A stretch of DNA of 64,000 bases, from the NCBI GenBank assembly GCA_934180065.1, contig CAKPRA010000002.1:39374-103373 (forward strand). The letters are read 5' to 3'. Positions 53,456-61,730 of the stretch are shown piece by piece; the first letter of the stretch is position 1, and every line of letters starts with the position of its first letter. The position numbers and the translations under genes are program-made. Under the pieces are notes generated by a model that worked only from the letters and a program-made list of their open reading frames with translations, did not search any database and was not told where the DNA came from. The DNA is from an uncultured Clostridia bacterium (GTDB lineage Bacteria; Bacillota; Clostridia; TANB77; CAG-508).

Positions 53456-54886
53456 TTATTTAATTTTTAAATTTCTAGATCTTTTCAACATAATTATTGA
53501 AACAACAATTAATAATGTTATCATAAAAACAATTGAGCTTTTTTCTCCAGCTTTTGGCAAATCTTCATTTGACTTACCATCTTTATTATCTTCTTTGTTT
53601 TCATTATTATCTTTATTTTCATTGTTATCTTTATTTTCATTGTTATCTTTATTTTCGCCATTATCTTTGTTATCGTCTTTATTTTCTATAGTATCACCAA
53701 CAGTAACTTCAATAACTTTTTCAATAACTTCTTTTCCATCATTTGTTGAAACAATGCAACGAACTTTAGTACTACCTTTAGCTACTGGTATTATTTTTAT
53801 CTCTGTATCAGATATTTTTTCATATTTTGCAATTTTCATATCATCAATTCCCCATTGATATTTATAATACGTATCTTTTGTAAATCCTGCTGGATACTTA
53901 ACTTCATAATCTCCATTTTTATTCATTGTAACATATAAATTAGTTCCATTCGAATTAACTGGAATATTTATTTTCAAGGTACTCATCACTGGAAATTCTC
54001 CTACAGAAAATTCTTTTTGGGGATCATAAATCCTATATTCTTTGGAAAATTTATATTCTTTTCCATCTTCTGTATATGTATAATTTAAAGTTACAATACC
54101 TTCTGATTTAGCTTTAATTATTAATCCATCTTTTTCAATAATATCTGAATTTGACACTTCTAGTTTTAAACTATTTTTATCAATATTTTTTGTTTCTAAA
54201 GTTGTTTTATTTCTTAGTATTAAATCTGGACCAAAAGTTTTTCCTATCTCTACCAGATTCTCATTTTTTGTTGCTGAATTGTCTATTAATTCATATTCAA
54301 AAGTTTTAGTAGAATCATATACTTCTATCTCCCACTCAAAAATACATCCTCCTGCAACAGTTTCATCGCCTATATATTCTGCAGTCATTTTTGTTTTACC
54401 TTCACTTACTGGTACTAAAGCATCTTTTTCATCTTTTTTTGTGAATCCAGCTATATTTTTATCATCAACGTTAAATGATTTAAAACTCTTAAGCAAATTA
54501 TCTCCTACATAACAGAATTCATTTTTACCTTTATCAAATTTTATTGGTAATGCAACCCTTCCAATTTCAATTATTTCATCTTGAGATTGGGTATTTTTTT
54601 TTGTTCTTCTAAGATACGCAAATACCCAATTACCAGTAAAATTTCTCGTTAATACATTTTTATTAACAGTCCAACCATCACTTTCAAATTTTGCTTTTTC
54701 ACTATCATCTACATTTCCAGTTTTATTAAATGTTACAGTCACTGGTATTCCACTTTCTGTTTTCACTCCTATTTTGACATCAGCATATTCTATGGTACTA
54801 GTCGCCCCAACTTTATTCCAGCCAGCAATAACACCTATACCTAAAATAAGCAATACAATACACATTACTCTTATAGACTTTTTCAT
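53456..54886 (-). CDS. Secreted surface protein with LPKAG anchor and Asn/Lys/Asp repeats
   Basis: Signal peptide about 1-28 (GA/TS), about 350 residues of Ig-like strand-rich sequence, a spacer of repeated NKDNNE units (about 403-435), then LPKAGE, a hydrophobic helix and a KRSRNLKIK tail. The motif is LPKAG rather than LPxTG. The repeat spacer probably spans the wall. AAAGGAG is 9 nt before the ATG. No enzymatic motif. The pattern resembles adhesin-like proteins. Confidence 0.8.
   Translation of the reverse strand: MKKSIRVMCIVLLILGIGVIAGWNKVGATSTIEYADVKIGVKTESGIPVTVTFNKTGNVDDSEKAKFESDGWTVNKNVLTRNFTGNWVFAYLRRTKKNTQSQDEIIEIGRVALPIKFDKGKNEFCYVGDNLLKSFKSFNVDDKNIAGFTKKDEKDALVPVSEGKTKMTAEYIGDETVAGGCIFEWEIEVYDSTKTFEYELIDNSATKNENLVEIGKTFGPDLILRNKTTLETKNIDKNSLKLEVSNSDIIEKDGLIIKAKSEGIVTLNYTYTEDGKEYKFSKEYRIYDPQKEFSVGEFPVMSTLKINIPVNSNGTNLYVTMNKNGDYEVKYPAGFTKDTYYKYQWGIDDMKIAKYEKISDTEIKIIPVAKGSTKVRCIVSTNDGKEVIEKVIEVTVGDTIENKDDNKDNGENKDNNENKDNNENKDNNENKEDNKDGKSNEDLPKAGEKSSIVFMITLLIVVSIIMLKRSRNLKIK
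53592..53668 (-). repeat. 18-bp in-frame coding repeat of the surface-protein spacer
   Basis: The unit TTATCTTTATTTTCATTG on the plus strand repeats about four times, encoding NKDNNE units in the surface protein. Such repeats can change copy number by slippage. Confidence 0.75.
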
Positions 54887-55021
54887 TTGTTTTCACTCCT
54901 TTATTATTCCCATAATTAATATATAACATAACCCCAATTTAAAGTAAATACTTTTAATAAAAAATGTCAAAATATAAGAGCTTTTGTATTACAATTCACA
55001 ACTAATCATAAATTTAATTTA

Positions 55022-55197
55022 GTAGAGTAGGATATGTGAATATATATATTAAAAAAAGTGACGCGCAGCTTGGGAGCTTTTAGTTAAATTTCTCATTTAT
55101 CAAAATCAAAACGAGGGCACTACAACTCTCACACTGCTTTGTACGGGCGACCAGCAAGTCACGCATTTTTAATATATATATTCACATATCCGGCTTA
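55022..55197 (+). repeat. Family-1 repeat, copy C
   Basis: A complete 176-bp copy with the same ends as copy A (GTAGAGTAGG and ATATCCGGCTTA). The arms are inverted repeats including GTGAC/GTCAC, so the terminal stem is about 33 bp. The interior has GCGCAGCTTGGGAGCTTTTAGTT, ATCAAAATCAAAACGAGGGCACTAC (quoted in part) and GGGCGACCAGCAAGTCACGC. It fills part of the 593-bp gap between the surface protein and rluA. Confidence 0.85.
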
Positions 55198-55417
55198 ATA
55201 AAAAAACATTACATTCAAATAACTAACGTGCAGCTTGGGAGCTTTTAGTTAAATTTCTCATTTATCAAAATCAAAACGAGGGCACTACAACTCTCACACT
55301 GCTTTGTACGGGCGACCAGCAAGTCACGCATTTTTAATATATATATTCACATGTCCGGGCTTAATAAAAAAACATTACATTCAAATAACTAACGTGCAGC
55401 TTGGGAGCTTTTAGTTA
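55063..55417 (+). repeat. 165-bp tandem duplication of the family-1 interior
   Basis: Unit 1 (about 55063-55227) and unit 2 (about 55228-55393) are almost identical, and a partial third unit starts at 55394 and stops after TTTTAGTTAAA. Each unit includes the element interior, right arm and a 35-bp spacer (CTTAATAAAAAAACATTACATTC.., in part). The unit-2 right end reads ATGTCCGGG instead of ATATCCGG. Left arms are absent from units 2 and 3. Confidence 0.85.
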
Positions 55418-55444
55418 AAAAGTAATAAGCTTTTAATCTACATA

Positions 55445-55473
55445 TTGAAAAACCAAATATTTTTCTGTATAAT
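55445..55473 (+). promoter_or_regulatory. Promoter of the rluA-like gene, apparently leaderless
   Basis: TTGAAA (55445-55450), 17-nt spacer, TATAAT (55468-55473). The ATG is at 55480, 7 nt after the -10, where transcription normally starts. No Shine-Dalgarno precedes it. Confidence 0.7.
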
Positions 55474-55479
55474 TTATCT

Positions 55480-56349
55480 ATGAAAATTTTAAAAGTAACA
55501 GAAAAATATAATAATAAAAAATTAATAAACTTTTTGCAGGACAACTTCTCAAACCTAAAAACCTCAACAATATACAAAACCTTGAGAAAAAAAGATATAA
55601 AAATCAATGATAAAAGAATATCTGAAAATTGTGTGCTAAAGACAGGAGATGAATTAAAAATATACATAGCAGATGATTTACTATTTTCTCAAAAAGATAT
55701 TCCAATAATATATGAAGATGAAAATATAGTTGTCTTTGATAAACCCATTGACATTGAAGTAACTGGAGAAAACTCACTTACTTCTTATGCTCAAAAAAAA
55801 TATGGTGCTAAAGCCAATCCCTGCCATAGACTAGATAGAAATACTTCTGGACTTGTATTATTCGCCAAAAATAATAACAGTCTTAATGAGCTTCTAAACG
55901 CATTTAAAAATCATACTATTGAAAAGCATTATATTTGTTTAGTTGTGGGGATTCCTCACAAAGATTATGAAAAATTAGAAGCATATTTATTTAAAGACGC
56001 AAAAAAATCATTAGTATATATTTCAAATAAACAAATGCCAGGATACCAGAAAATAATAACACATTACAAAGTATTGAAAAAAAATTTAGACAAAAATATA
56101 AGTCTTTTAGATGTCCAACTAGAAACTGGAAAAACACATCAAATCAGAGCTCATTTAGCTTATATTGGACATCCCATAATTGGTGACGGAAAATATGGTC
56201 TAAATAAAATTAACAAAGACTTTAAACAAAAAACACAATTATTATCAAGTTATAGTCTTAGTTTTAACTTAGATTCTTCTAGTAAGTTATCATATTTAAA
56301 TAATTTAACTATAAAACAAAAAAAACTACCTTTTTTTAATTTAATATAA
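55480..56349 (+). CDS. RluA-family rRNA/tRNA pseudouridine synthase
   Basis: 289 residues. An N-terminal S4 domain (NKKLINFLQDNFSNLKTSTIYKTLRKKDIKINDK in part), the catalytic CHRLDRNTSGLVLFAK (Asp in HRLDxxTSG) and ETGKTHQIRAHLAYIGHPIIGDGKYG. The target uridines cannot be predicted from sequence. First gene after the repeat cluster, with a promoter that leaves almost no leader. Confidence 0.92.
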   Translation: MKILKVTEKYNNKKLINFLQDNFSNLKTSTIYKTLRKKDIKINDKRISENCVLKTGDELKIYIADDLLFSQKDIPIIYEDENIVVFDKPIDIEVTGENSLTSYAQKKYGAKANPCHRLDRNTSGLVLFAKNNNSLNELLNAFKNHTIEKHYICLVVGIPHKDYEKLEAYLFKDAKKSLVYISNKQMPGYQKIITHYKVLKKNLDKNISLLDVQLETGKTHQIRAHLAYIGHPIIGDGKYGLNKINKDFKQKTQLLSSYSLSFNLDSSSKLSYLNNLTIKQKKLPFFNLI

Positions 56350-56449
56350 TAAAACCATTATACAAGTTTCAAAAAGCTTCTTTCTGAATAAAATATGTAT
56401 ATCAAATTATTTTTTGTGAATACTATAATTATTCTAGAAAGGAGCTTTC

Positions 56450-57289
56450 ATGATTTCATTTTGTTTAAAAAGTATCAATAAAAAAACTTTAGATGAATTA
56501 GAGCCTTATTTTAATAATACAAATTTACCAAATATATTTTATTCACAAAAAAAATTCAGAAAATTCTATAATTTAATAATACATTATACAGGAAAACACA
56601 TTCAGGATTTTTACAATGAATTTTCAAAAATCTTATCATCTTTTATTATAGAAAATTATGAAAATAAGATTATTAATAGTCAATTAAAATATGATTTTTT
56701 CTATTTTTCGGCAAAAGAGCGTAACGAAATATATTCATCTACTATATTAGAATTGTGCTCTGACAAAAATAATAAAAAGAAAAGAGCTTTATTAGAAAAA
56801 AATATATTAAAATTCAATGAAAATTTCTATAGATATAACATAGATGGCTTTATTAATTTTAGAATCTTTGATTATAAAAATTTTATTAGCTCTATCTTAG
56901 AAAAACAAATTCACAATTATGTAGTAAAAAAAGAATATTTAGAATATGTAAATTTACTTAGAGAATATATTCAACTACAAGGTCCTCAAACAGGAACAAT
57001 TCACTTAATTTATACAAATAATGAAAAATTCCTATTAGATGAATCAGAAAATATTATTACAACAACTGAATCAAAAAAATATCTATCAGACATATCTTTT
57101 TCAACAAATGACTTTATACTAAATTCGATACTTTCATTAATGCCTGAAAAAATAATTATACATCTTCATAGTGAAAATGATAGTTTTATTCAATTTCTAA
57201 AATTAATATTTGAAAATAAATGCATGATTTGCCTAAATTGCAATTTGTGTGGCTCTTATATAGAAACTTTAAATCATTCTTCAACTTAA
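56450..57289 (+). CDS. ytxC: YtxC-family putative sporulation protein
   Basis: 279 residues with the YtxC pattern: IDGFINFRIFDYKNFISSILEKQIHNYVVKKEYLEYVNLLREYIQLQ (shown in part) and TGTIHLIYTNNEKFLLDE. The family is found in endospore-forming Firmicutes and its exact role is unclear. AAAGGAG ribosome binding site. It follows the rluA-like gene by 100 nt on the same strand. It suggests a spore-forming ancestry. Confidence 0.85.
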   Translation: MISFCLKSINKKTLDELEPYFNNTNLPNIFYSQKKFRKFYNLIIHYTGKHIQDFYNEFSKILSSFIIENYENKIINSQLKYDFFYFSAKERNEIYSSTILELCSDKNNKKKRALLEKNILKFNENFYRYNIDGFINFRIFDYKNFISSILEKQIHNYVVKKEYLEYVNLLREYIQLQGPQTGTIHLIYTNNEKFLLDESENIITTTESKKYLSDISFSTNDFILNSILSLMPEKIIIHLHSENDSFIQFLKLIFENKCMICLNCNLCGSYIETLNHSST

Positions 57290-57325
57290 AAAACCGAAAC
57301 ATAATTTTCTCTGTTTCGGTTTTTT
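57288..57325. terminator. Bidirectional terminator
   Basis: AAAAAACCGAAACA (57288-57301) pairs perfectly with TGTTTCGGTTTTTT (57312-57325). U-runs in both directions end ytxC on the plus strand and the rhodanese gene on the minus strand; it overlaps the ytxC stop codon. Confidence 0.9.
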
Positions 57326-57705
57326 TATTCTTTTAATTTAAATTCAAAACTCAATATTTTGCCCCGTCCCCAATTATATGTTCTACTATATCCCATAGAA
57401 TCTAATATTTTTTTAGCTTTCATACTTCTAATACCTTCACTACAATATAAAATTATAATTTGATTTTTGTTTGGAACAATACTTCCAATAGATTTTTTAA
57501 TATCACATAATGGAATATTAATTGCACCATCAAAATGACCTTCGGCAAATTCCTGTTTACTTCTAACATCTATAATTACCACAGGATTGTTTTTCATTAA
57601 TTCTAACATTTCATTATAACTAATATTTCGTGATGAATATCCTCTGCAACAACATCTTCTAATAATCGATCTCACCTTCTTTTCAATTTTATACTCTATA
57701 TACAT
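57325..57705 (-). CDS. Rhodanese-domain protein
   Basis: 126 residues with the rhodanese fold: VVIIDVRSKQEFAEGHFDGAINIPL and the active-site Cys in LYCSEGIRSMKAKKILDSMGY. An unusual N-terminal basic and cysteine-rich stretch (RRCCCRGYSS) precedes it, which could bind metal or a membrane surface. Sulfur donor and acceptor unknown. Confidence 0.88.
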   Translation of the reverse strand: MYIEYKIEKKVRSIIRRCCCRGYSSRNISYNEMLELMKNNPVVIIDVRSKQEFAEGHFDGAINIPLCDIKKSIGSIVPNKNQIIILYCSEGIRSMKAKKILDSMGYSRTYNWGRGKILSFEFKLKE

Positions 57706-57768
57706 AATGTCTAAAAAAACAACGAATATATTAATATTATATTCGTTGTTTTATTTTTTTGATATTTA

Positions 57769-58611
57769 TTATTCTTCAGCATTTTTATCTATATATTTTT
57801 TATTTAAATATGTTAATACACAAATATATATAGCAAATGCTGCTATTATTATAATTTTATTTATTGAAGCTCTTGTTATAGCAATTATTGCCATATATAA
57901 AAGCTCAGAGAAAACTATAGTTGAAATAGATTCTAACATAACTTTTGCAATTCCAAGTTTTCTAAATCTTATAGCAAAGTATACTAAAACTATAATTGTT
58001 GCTATTATAGTATAAAACAAATATTGTTTTGCCATATCTGTCAAACGAACTCTTGGCATTTCTTCGCTTTTTATAACATTTGAAGCTGAAATTGAGCTTG
58101 TCTTATTAGTTAAATTATATTTTTCATTTATTTTATTGTTTAAGCTCTCTAAATCTTGCTTTGTTATTAAATTAGCTTCTATAGAAACATATTTTTCATT
58201 ATCTTTTGATTTTTCAACATTTGTATTATCTTTTGAAAATACTTCATTAGCTATTGTTTTAATATCATCAACAGAATAATCATCACCTATTGATATATAT
58301 ATTTTTTGAACTATATTGTATTTTTCGTTAATTTTATTTTTTAAATTTACAATTTGTTCATCAGATACATCAGCTACATTTATTATAACACTATCATTAT
58401 AAACTCCAGCTTTTTCTAATGAAACATTATTTTTTCCAAATATTTCATCTGTTATTTGGCTTATATCAGAAATATTAAAATCTTCCCCAATTGGTACTGT
58501 TATTGATTTATGAACTTTATATTTTAAATCAACATTATAGCCTACTGCTATAACTACTATTAATCCAATAATCATTATAATTACTGATAATATACATAAT
58601 TTTTTCTTCAT
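57769..58611 (-). CDS. secF: Divergent SecF-like protein with a duplicated periplasmic domain
   Basis: 280 residues: one N-terminal helix, two tandem repeats of about 64 residues (36-100 and 104-166; both have an IGxDxx..DI..I motif and end KINEKYN), then three helices with RVRLTDMAKQY before the first. Canonical SecF has one P1 domain, six helices and a VVFDRIRE motif, which is absent here. I moved the start to 58611 (AGAGGG 8 nt upstream), removing an overlap with secD. Located directly after the SecD-like gene, which supports the SecF assignment. Confidence 0.7.
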   Translation of the reverse strand: MKKKLCILSVIIMIIGLIVVIAVGYNVDLKYKVHKSITVPIGEDFNISDISQITDEIFGKNNVSLEKAGVYNDSVIINVADVSDEQIVNLKNKINEKYNIVQKIYISIGDDYSVDDIKTIANEVFSKDNTNVEKSKDNEKYVSIEANLITKQDLESLNNKINEKYNLTNKTSSISASNVIKSEEMPRVRLTDMAKQYLFYTIIATIIVLVYFAIRFRKLGIAKVMLESISTIVFSELLYMAIIAITRASINKIIIIAAFAIYICVLTYLNKKYIDKNAEE

Positions 58612-58633
58612 CTTATACACCCTCTCTATACAA

Positions 58634-59995
58634 TTATTTTTCAACAAATATTCTAGTAATTAATGCATTATATATACACATAATAATTAATCCCCAGAAA
58701 ATTGTCATACCGAAACTTGCCAATTGTAAATATGGTGCACAACAAAATACTATAGCCACTATCATACATGGTATTAAATTATTAAATTCTGAAACAATAT
58801 TTTCTTTAAAACTTTTATCACTATTTAATGTTCTTAAAATAATTATATAATTAATTATAACTATTATAGCTAGTCCTAAAATAGTGAATAATGTTATTCT
58901 TACATTTGTATATCTTAAAACTAATAATATTGTTGCAACCAAACCAACTAAAGAAATTACAGGTAAAATTCCTTTAGCTTTGAATTTATATATTGCAAAT
59001 ATTAACATTAATACACCAATTATTATTGAGATTATTACTATAGATTTGATATTTATATCTGAATCTATTAAATTTATTGATTCTGTTTCATATTCTACTG
59101 GAATTTCTCCACATTTCATTATTGCAGTAATTGCTAAAGCTCTTTGATAATCTTCTTCAAGCTCTTTTCCTTCATCATTTTCTCCCATAACAAGATCTAA
59201 TTCACCTTTTTGGGCAGAGCTTATAAATGATGTTGCTTTATCAGAATATAATGTATTATCATCTAATACAACTGCAAATGTTGCATCATCTTCAGCACCA
59301 TTACTATCTGTATATTTTGTATTTGCAGAGCTTATTTTATTTATAGCATCTTTTGTAAATTTCATATTTAATACAACTATAGATTTTGAATAAGTTGCAG
59401 AATCAATTCTTGCTGATGCATTCTTAAATGCATTACCATCTACAATAACTTCGCTACTACTTGTATTTTTTATTTGAACTTTACCTTTTGTTACTATTTG
59501 AGCTAAATATGTTGTATCTATATTTTCTGGAACTTCTATAACTAGATTTCCTGTTTCTTCATTTAATCTTATATCATATTCCTCAGACTTCATTGCTGTA
59601 AGTCTTTTAGATATATTATCTTTTGCCTTTTTATAATTTTCCTTTTTTTGATCCTGTGTCAAAACAACTTTTGATTCATTATTTTCTGAATTATTTGATT
59701 CTTTTTGCTCTTCAGAATTATTTTCTGTTGTATTTTCTTGATTTTGTTTTTCTGCACTATTTTCCTGATTTTCATTTTCTTCGTTATTTTCAGAAGAATT
59801 TTCTTCTGATTTACTTTCCTCTTGTTGCTCTTCTTTTACAGAAAATGTCGCTACCTTTCTTTTACTAAAATCTTTTCCTAGAGAATACTCCTTTAACAAA
59901 TTTTTTCCTTTGTATACACCTACAAATGATACCAAGGATACTAATACTACAACTAACATTGCTAATACAAGTTTTAATGTGTAATTTTTCTTCAC
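58634..59995 (-). CDS. secD: Divergent SecD-like protein with an Asn/Glu-rich linker
   Basis: 453 residues: N-terminal helix, a low-complexity Asn/Glu/Gln linker (about 50-105), a periplasmic P1-like domain with KVQIKNTSSSEVIVDG and an AITAIMKCGEIPVEYE region, then about six helices. SecD normally drives late translocation with the proton-motive force through an Asp in a GMAVDANVLIFERI-type helix; here that helix reads LGLAIIVIINYIIILRTL, without Asp. It is followed by the SecF-like gene; yajC is not seen upstream. Confidence 0.78.
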   Translation of the reverse strand: MKKNYTLKLVLAMLVVVLVSLVSFVGVYKGKNLLKEYSLGKDFSKRKVATFSVKEEQQEESKSEENSSENNEENENQENSAEKQNQENTTENNSEEQKESNNSENNESKVVLTQDQKKENYKKAKDNISKRLTAMKSEEYDIRLNEETGNLVIEVPENIDTTYLAQIVTKGKVQIKNTSSSEVIVDGNAFKNASARIDSATYSKSIVVLNMKFTKDAINKISSANTKYTDSNGAEDDATFAVVLDDNTLYSDKATSFISSAQKGELDLVMGENDEGKELEEDYQRALAITAIMKCGEIPVEYETESINLIDSDINIKSIVIISIIIGVLMLIFAIYKFKAKGILPVISLVGLVATILLVLRYTNVRITLFTILGLAIIVIINYIIILRTLNSDKSFKENIVSEFNNLIPCMIVAIVFCCAPYLQLASFGMTIFWGLIIMCIYNALITRIFVEK

Positions 59996-60123
59996 TTTGT
60001 TTCCTCCTTTTTATCCTTTTAATAATAATTTTGTATCATTAATTATTAACTTAGTTATAATGTTCCTCATATTTTCAAATTTTATATTAAATTACTAAAA
60101 ATATCAACCATATTTTAAAAAAA

Positions 60124-60489
60124 TTATGATTTTATATTAATTCCAATTATACCTCCGATGCATCCTAATACTATAGCAATTAAAAACATTAATATAGATT
60201 TAAATCCCATAGAAAAATCCCAAATTATTATACTTGAAATTATATACATAAAAATCATATACATAATTGCAATTATTCCTCCTGTAAGAATTCCATATTT
60301 TTTACACTTTTTTGTTGCTATTGTTGTTCCTATTAAAATTGATACAGAAGAGATTACAATAATTATTGCATCAATATAACTTTCATTAAAATTAGTTTTT
60401 TCCAAAATAATAGAAAATATTAATATAAAAATAATTGATAATATAAATGAAATTGAAAATCCTAAAAAAATATTATTAAACTTCTTCAT
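60124..60489 (-). CDS. TIGR04086-family membrane protein (YrzE-like)
   Basis: 121 residues with four hydrophobic helices; FLGFSISFILSIIFILIFSIIL, then KKCKKYGILTGGIIAIMY, and LGCIGGIIGINIK at the end fit the family. It commonly lies next to secDF in Clostridia, as here. Function unknown. I use the ATG at 60489 (AAGGAG 7 nt upstream) over the longer frame. Confidence 0.8.
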   Translation of the reverse strand: MKKFNNIFLGFSISFILSIIFILIFSIILEKTNFNESYIDAIIIVISSVSILIGTTIATKKCKKYGILTGGIIAIMYMIFMYIISSIIIWDFSMGFKSILMFLIAIVLGCIGGIIGINIKS

Positions 60490-60561
60490 GGCTCTACTCC
60501 TTAACATATTATATAAATAAATTATTATATTATAAGGAAAAATAGAACATCATATTAAACA

Positions 60562-60601
60562 AAAAATGCAAATATTAAAAATATATAATATTTGCATTTT
60601 T
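60562..60601. terminator. Bidirectional terminator after the DUF1292 gene
   Basis: AAAAATGCAAATATT (60562-60576) and AATATTTGCATTTTT (60587-60601) form a perfect 15-bp stem with a 10-nt loop and U-runs on both strands. At 60693-60703 a fragment resembling the end of the family-2 repeat (TACGCCAAAAT) is present. Confidence 0.8.
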
Positions 60602-60706
60602 GTTATATAATAGGATATTTTAACATATGTGTAATATTACTTATAAGTAAATTAAGTTATATTAAAAATAGGCATTTCCTATTATATAAAAGGCTACGCC
60701 AAAATA

Positions 60707-61024
60707 TTAATCTTGAAAATCATATACATCTTTAAATTTTTCTTTAAATATAGCATAAACAGCTTGTAATGTTTTTTCATCTACACTTAAATACTCATCT
60801 AATTCGCCTTCTGTTTCTTGAACTTTTAATATAACAACTTCTTCATTTTCATTTTCTATTGGATATAAGACAACATAATTTTCGTTTTCTAGCTCTATTA
60901 AATCTAAAAATTCAAATTTAATTTCATTTCCATCTTCATCATTTAAAACAAACAAATTATCCTCATCTAAAATCATATCATTGTTATCAAAGTTATCCTC
61001 TTCTCCAAAAAAATCTTTACTCAT
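60707..61024 (-). CDS. DUF1292 protein (YrzB-like)
   Basis: 105 residues, very acidic (NLFVLNDEDGNEIKFEFLDLIELENENYVVLYPIENE in part), the standard DUF1292 pattern. The family is small, cytosolic and of unknown function but is often encoded with ruvX and ireB, as here. Confidence 0.9.
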   Translation of the reverse strand: MSKDFFGEEDNFDNNDMILDEDNLFVLNDEDGNEIKFEFLDLIELENENYVVLYPIENENEEVVILKVQETEGELDEYLSVDEKTLQAVYAIFKEKFKDVYDFQD

Positions 61025-61038
61025 TATTTATTCTCCTT

Positions 61039-61458
61039 TCAAATATTTTTCTTTCTTAAATATGTTTCTAAAATATATACTGCAGATATTGTATCAACAA
61101 TATTCCTTTTTTTAAATTTATTCACATTCAAAAAATTCATTGTTTTATGTGCTTCAACTGTTGTTAATCTTTCATCAATTCGCTCTATTGGAATTTTCCC
61201 AAATTTACATTTTAGTTTATTTATAAACTTTTCAGTAACTTCAACCCTTTCCGCTTTTGATCCATTCATATTTAACGGTATTCCTATAACAATTGTATCA
61301 ACATTATATTGATTTACTATTTCCTCTAATCTTTTTAATACTATTTTATCATTACCATTATAATGAATTGTTTCTAATCCTTGTGCTGTTATTCCTAATG
61401 GATCTGTTATTGAAATTCCAACTCTAGCATCACCATAATCAATTCCTAAAATTCTCAT
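61039..61458 (-). CDS. ruvX: RuvX/YqgF RNase H-like Holliday junction resolvase / 16S rRNA processing nuclease
   Basis: 139 residues: MRILGIDYGDARVGISITDPLG (first metal Asp) with VIGIPLNMNGSKAERV and RLTTVEAHKTMNF. YqgF proteins process the 5' end of 16S rRNA in E. coli and have resolvase-like activity elsewhere. The ATG overlaps the ireB stop by one base. Confidence 0.95.
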   Translation of the reverse strand: MRILGIDYGDARVGISITDPLGITAQGLETIHYNGNDKIVLKRLEEIVNQYNVDTIVIGIPLNMNGSKAERVEVTEKFINKLKCKFGKIPIERIDERLTTVEAHKTMNFLNVNKFKKRNIVDTISAVYILETYLRKKNI

Positions 61459-61709
61459 TATTCATCTATTCCTATATAAGATTTTACTAATTTTTCTAAT
61501 AACTCATCTCTTTCAACTTCTCTTATTAAATTTCTAGCATTATTATGGCTAGTTATATATGTTGGATCTCCAGATAATATATATCCAACTATTTGATTTA
61601 TAGGATTATATCCTTTTTCCTCTAAAGCCTTATAAACTTCTTTTAAAATTTCTTTTGTTTTAATATTTTTTTCTTTTTCTACATGAAAACTTACTGTTTC
61701 ATCTGTCAT
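61458..61709 (-). CDS. ireB: IreB-family phosphoprotein
   Basis: 83 residues with VEKEKNIKTKEILKEVYKALEEKGYNPINQIVGYILSGDPTYITSHNNAR (in part). In enterococci IreB is the substrate of the Ser/Thr kinase IreK and controls cephalosporin resistance; N-terminal threonines corresponding to its phosphosites occur here at positions 2 and 5. It precedes ruvX and DUF1292, the conserved order. Confidence 0.92.
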   Translation of the reverse strand: MTDETVSFHVEKEKNIKTKEILKEVYKALEEKGYNPINQIVGYILSGDPTYITSHNNARNLIREVERDELLEKLVKSYIGIDE

Positions 61710-61730
61710 AATAGACCTCCTTTTATAAAC

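Noticed and set aside
53592..53668. Minisatellite as a regulatory element
   Set aside because: The 18-bp repeat is in frame and encodes a wall-spanning spacer.
55022..55417. CRISPR array
   Set aside because: Units are 165 bp with long internal similarity and no spacers; no cas genes in the window.
55389..55667. Minus-strand 92-residue frame
   Set aside because: Antisense to the start of the rluA-like gene and its promoter; shadow.
57707..58015. Plus-strand 102-residue hydrophobic frame
   Set aside because: Antisense of the SecF-like membrane helices; shadow.
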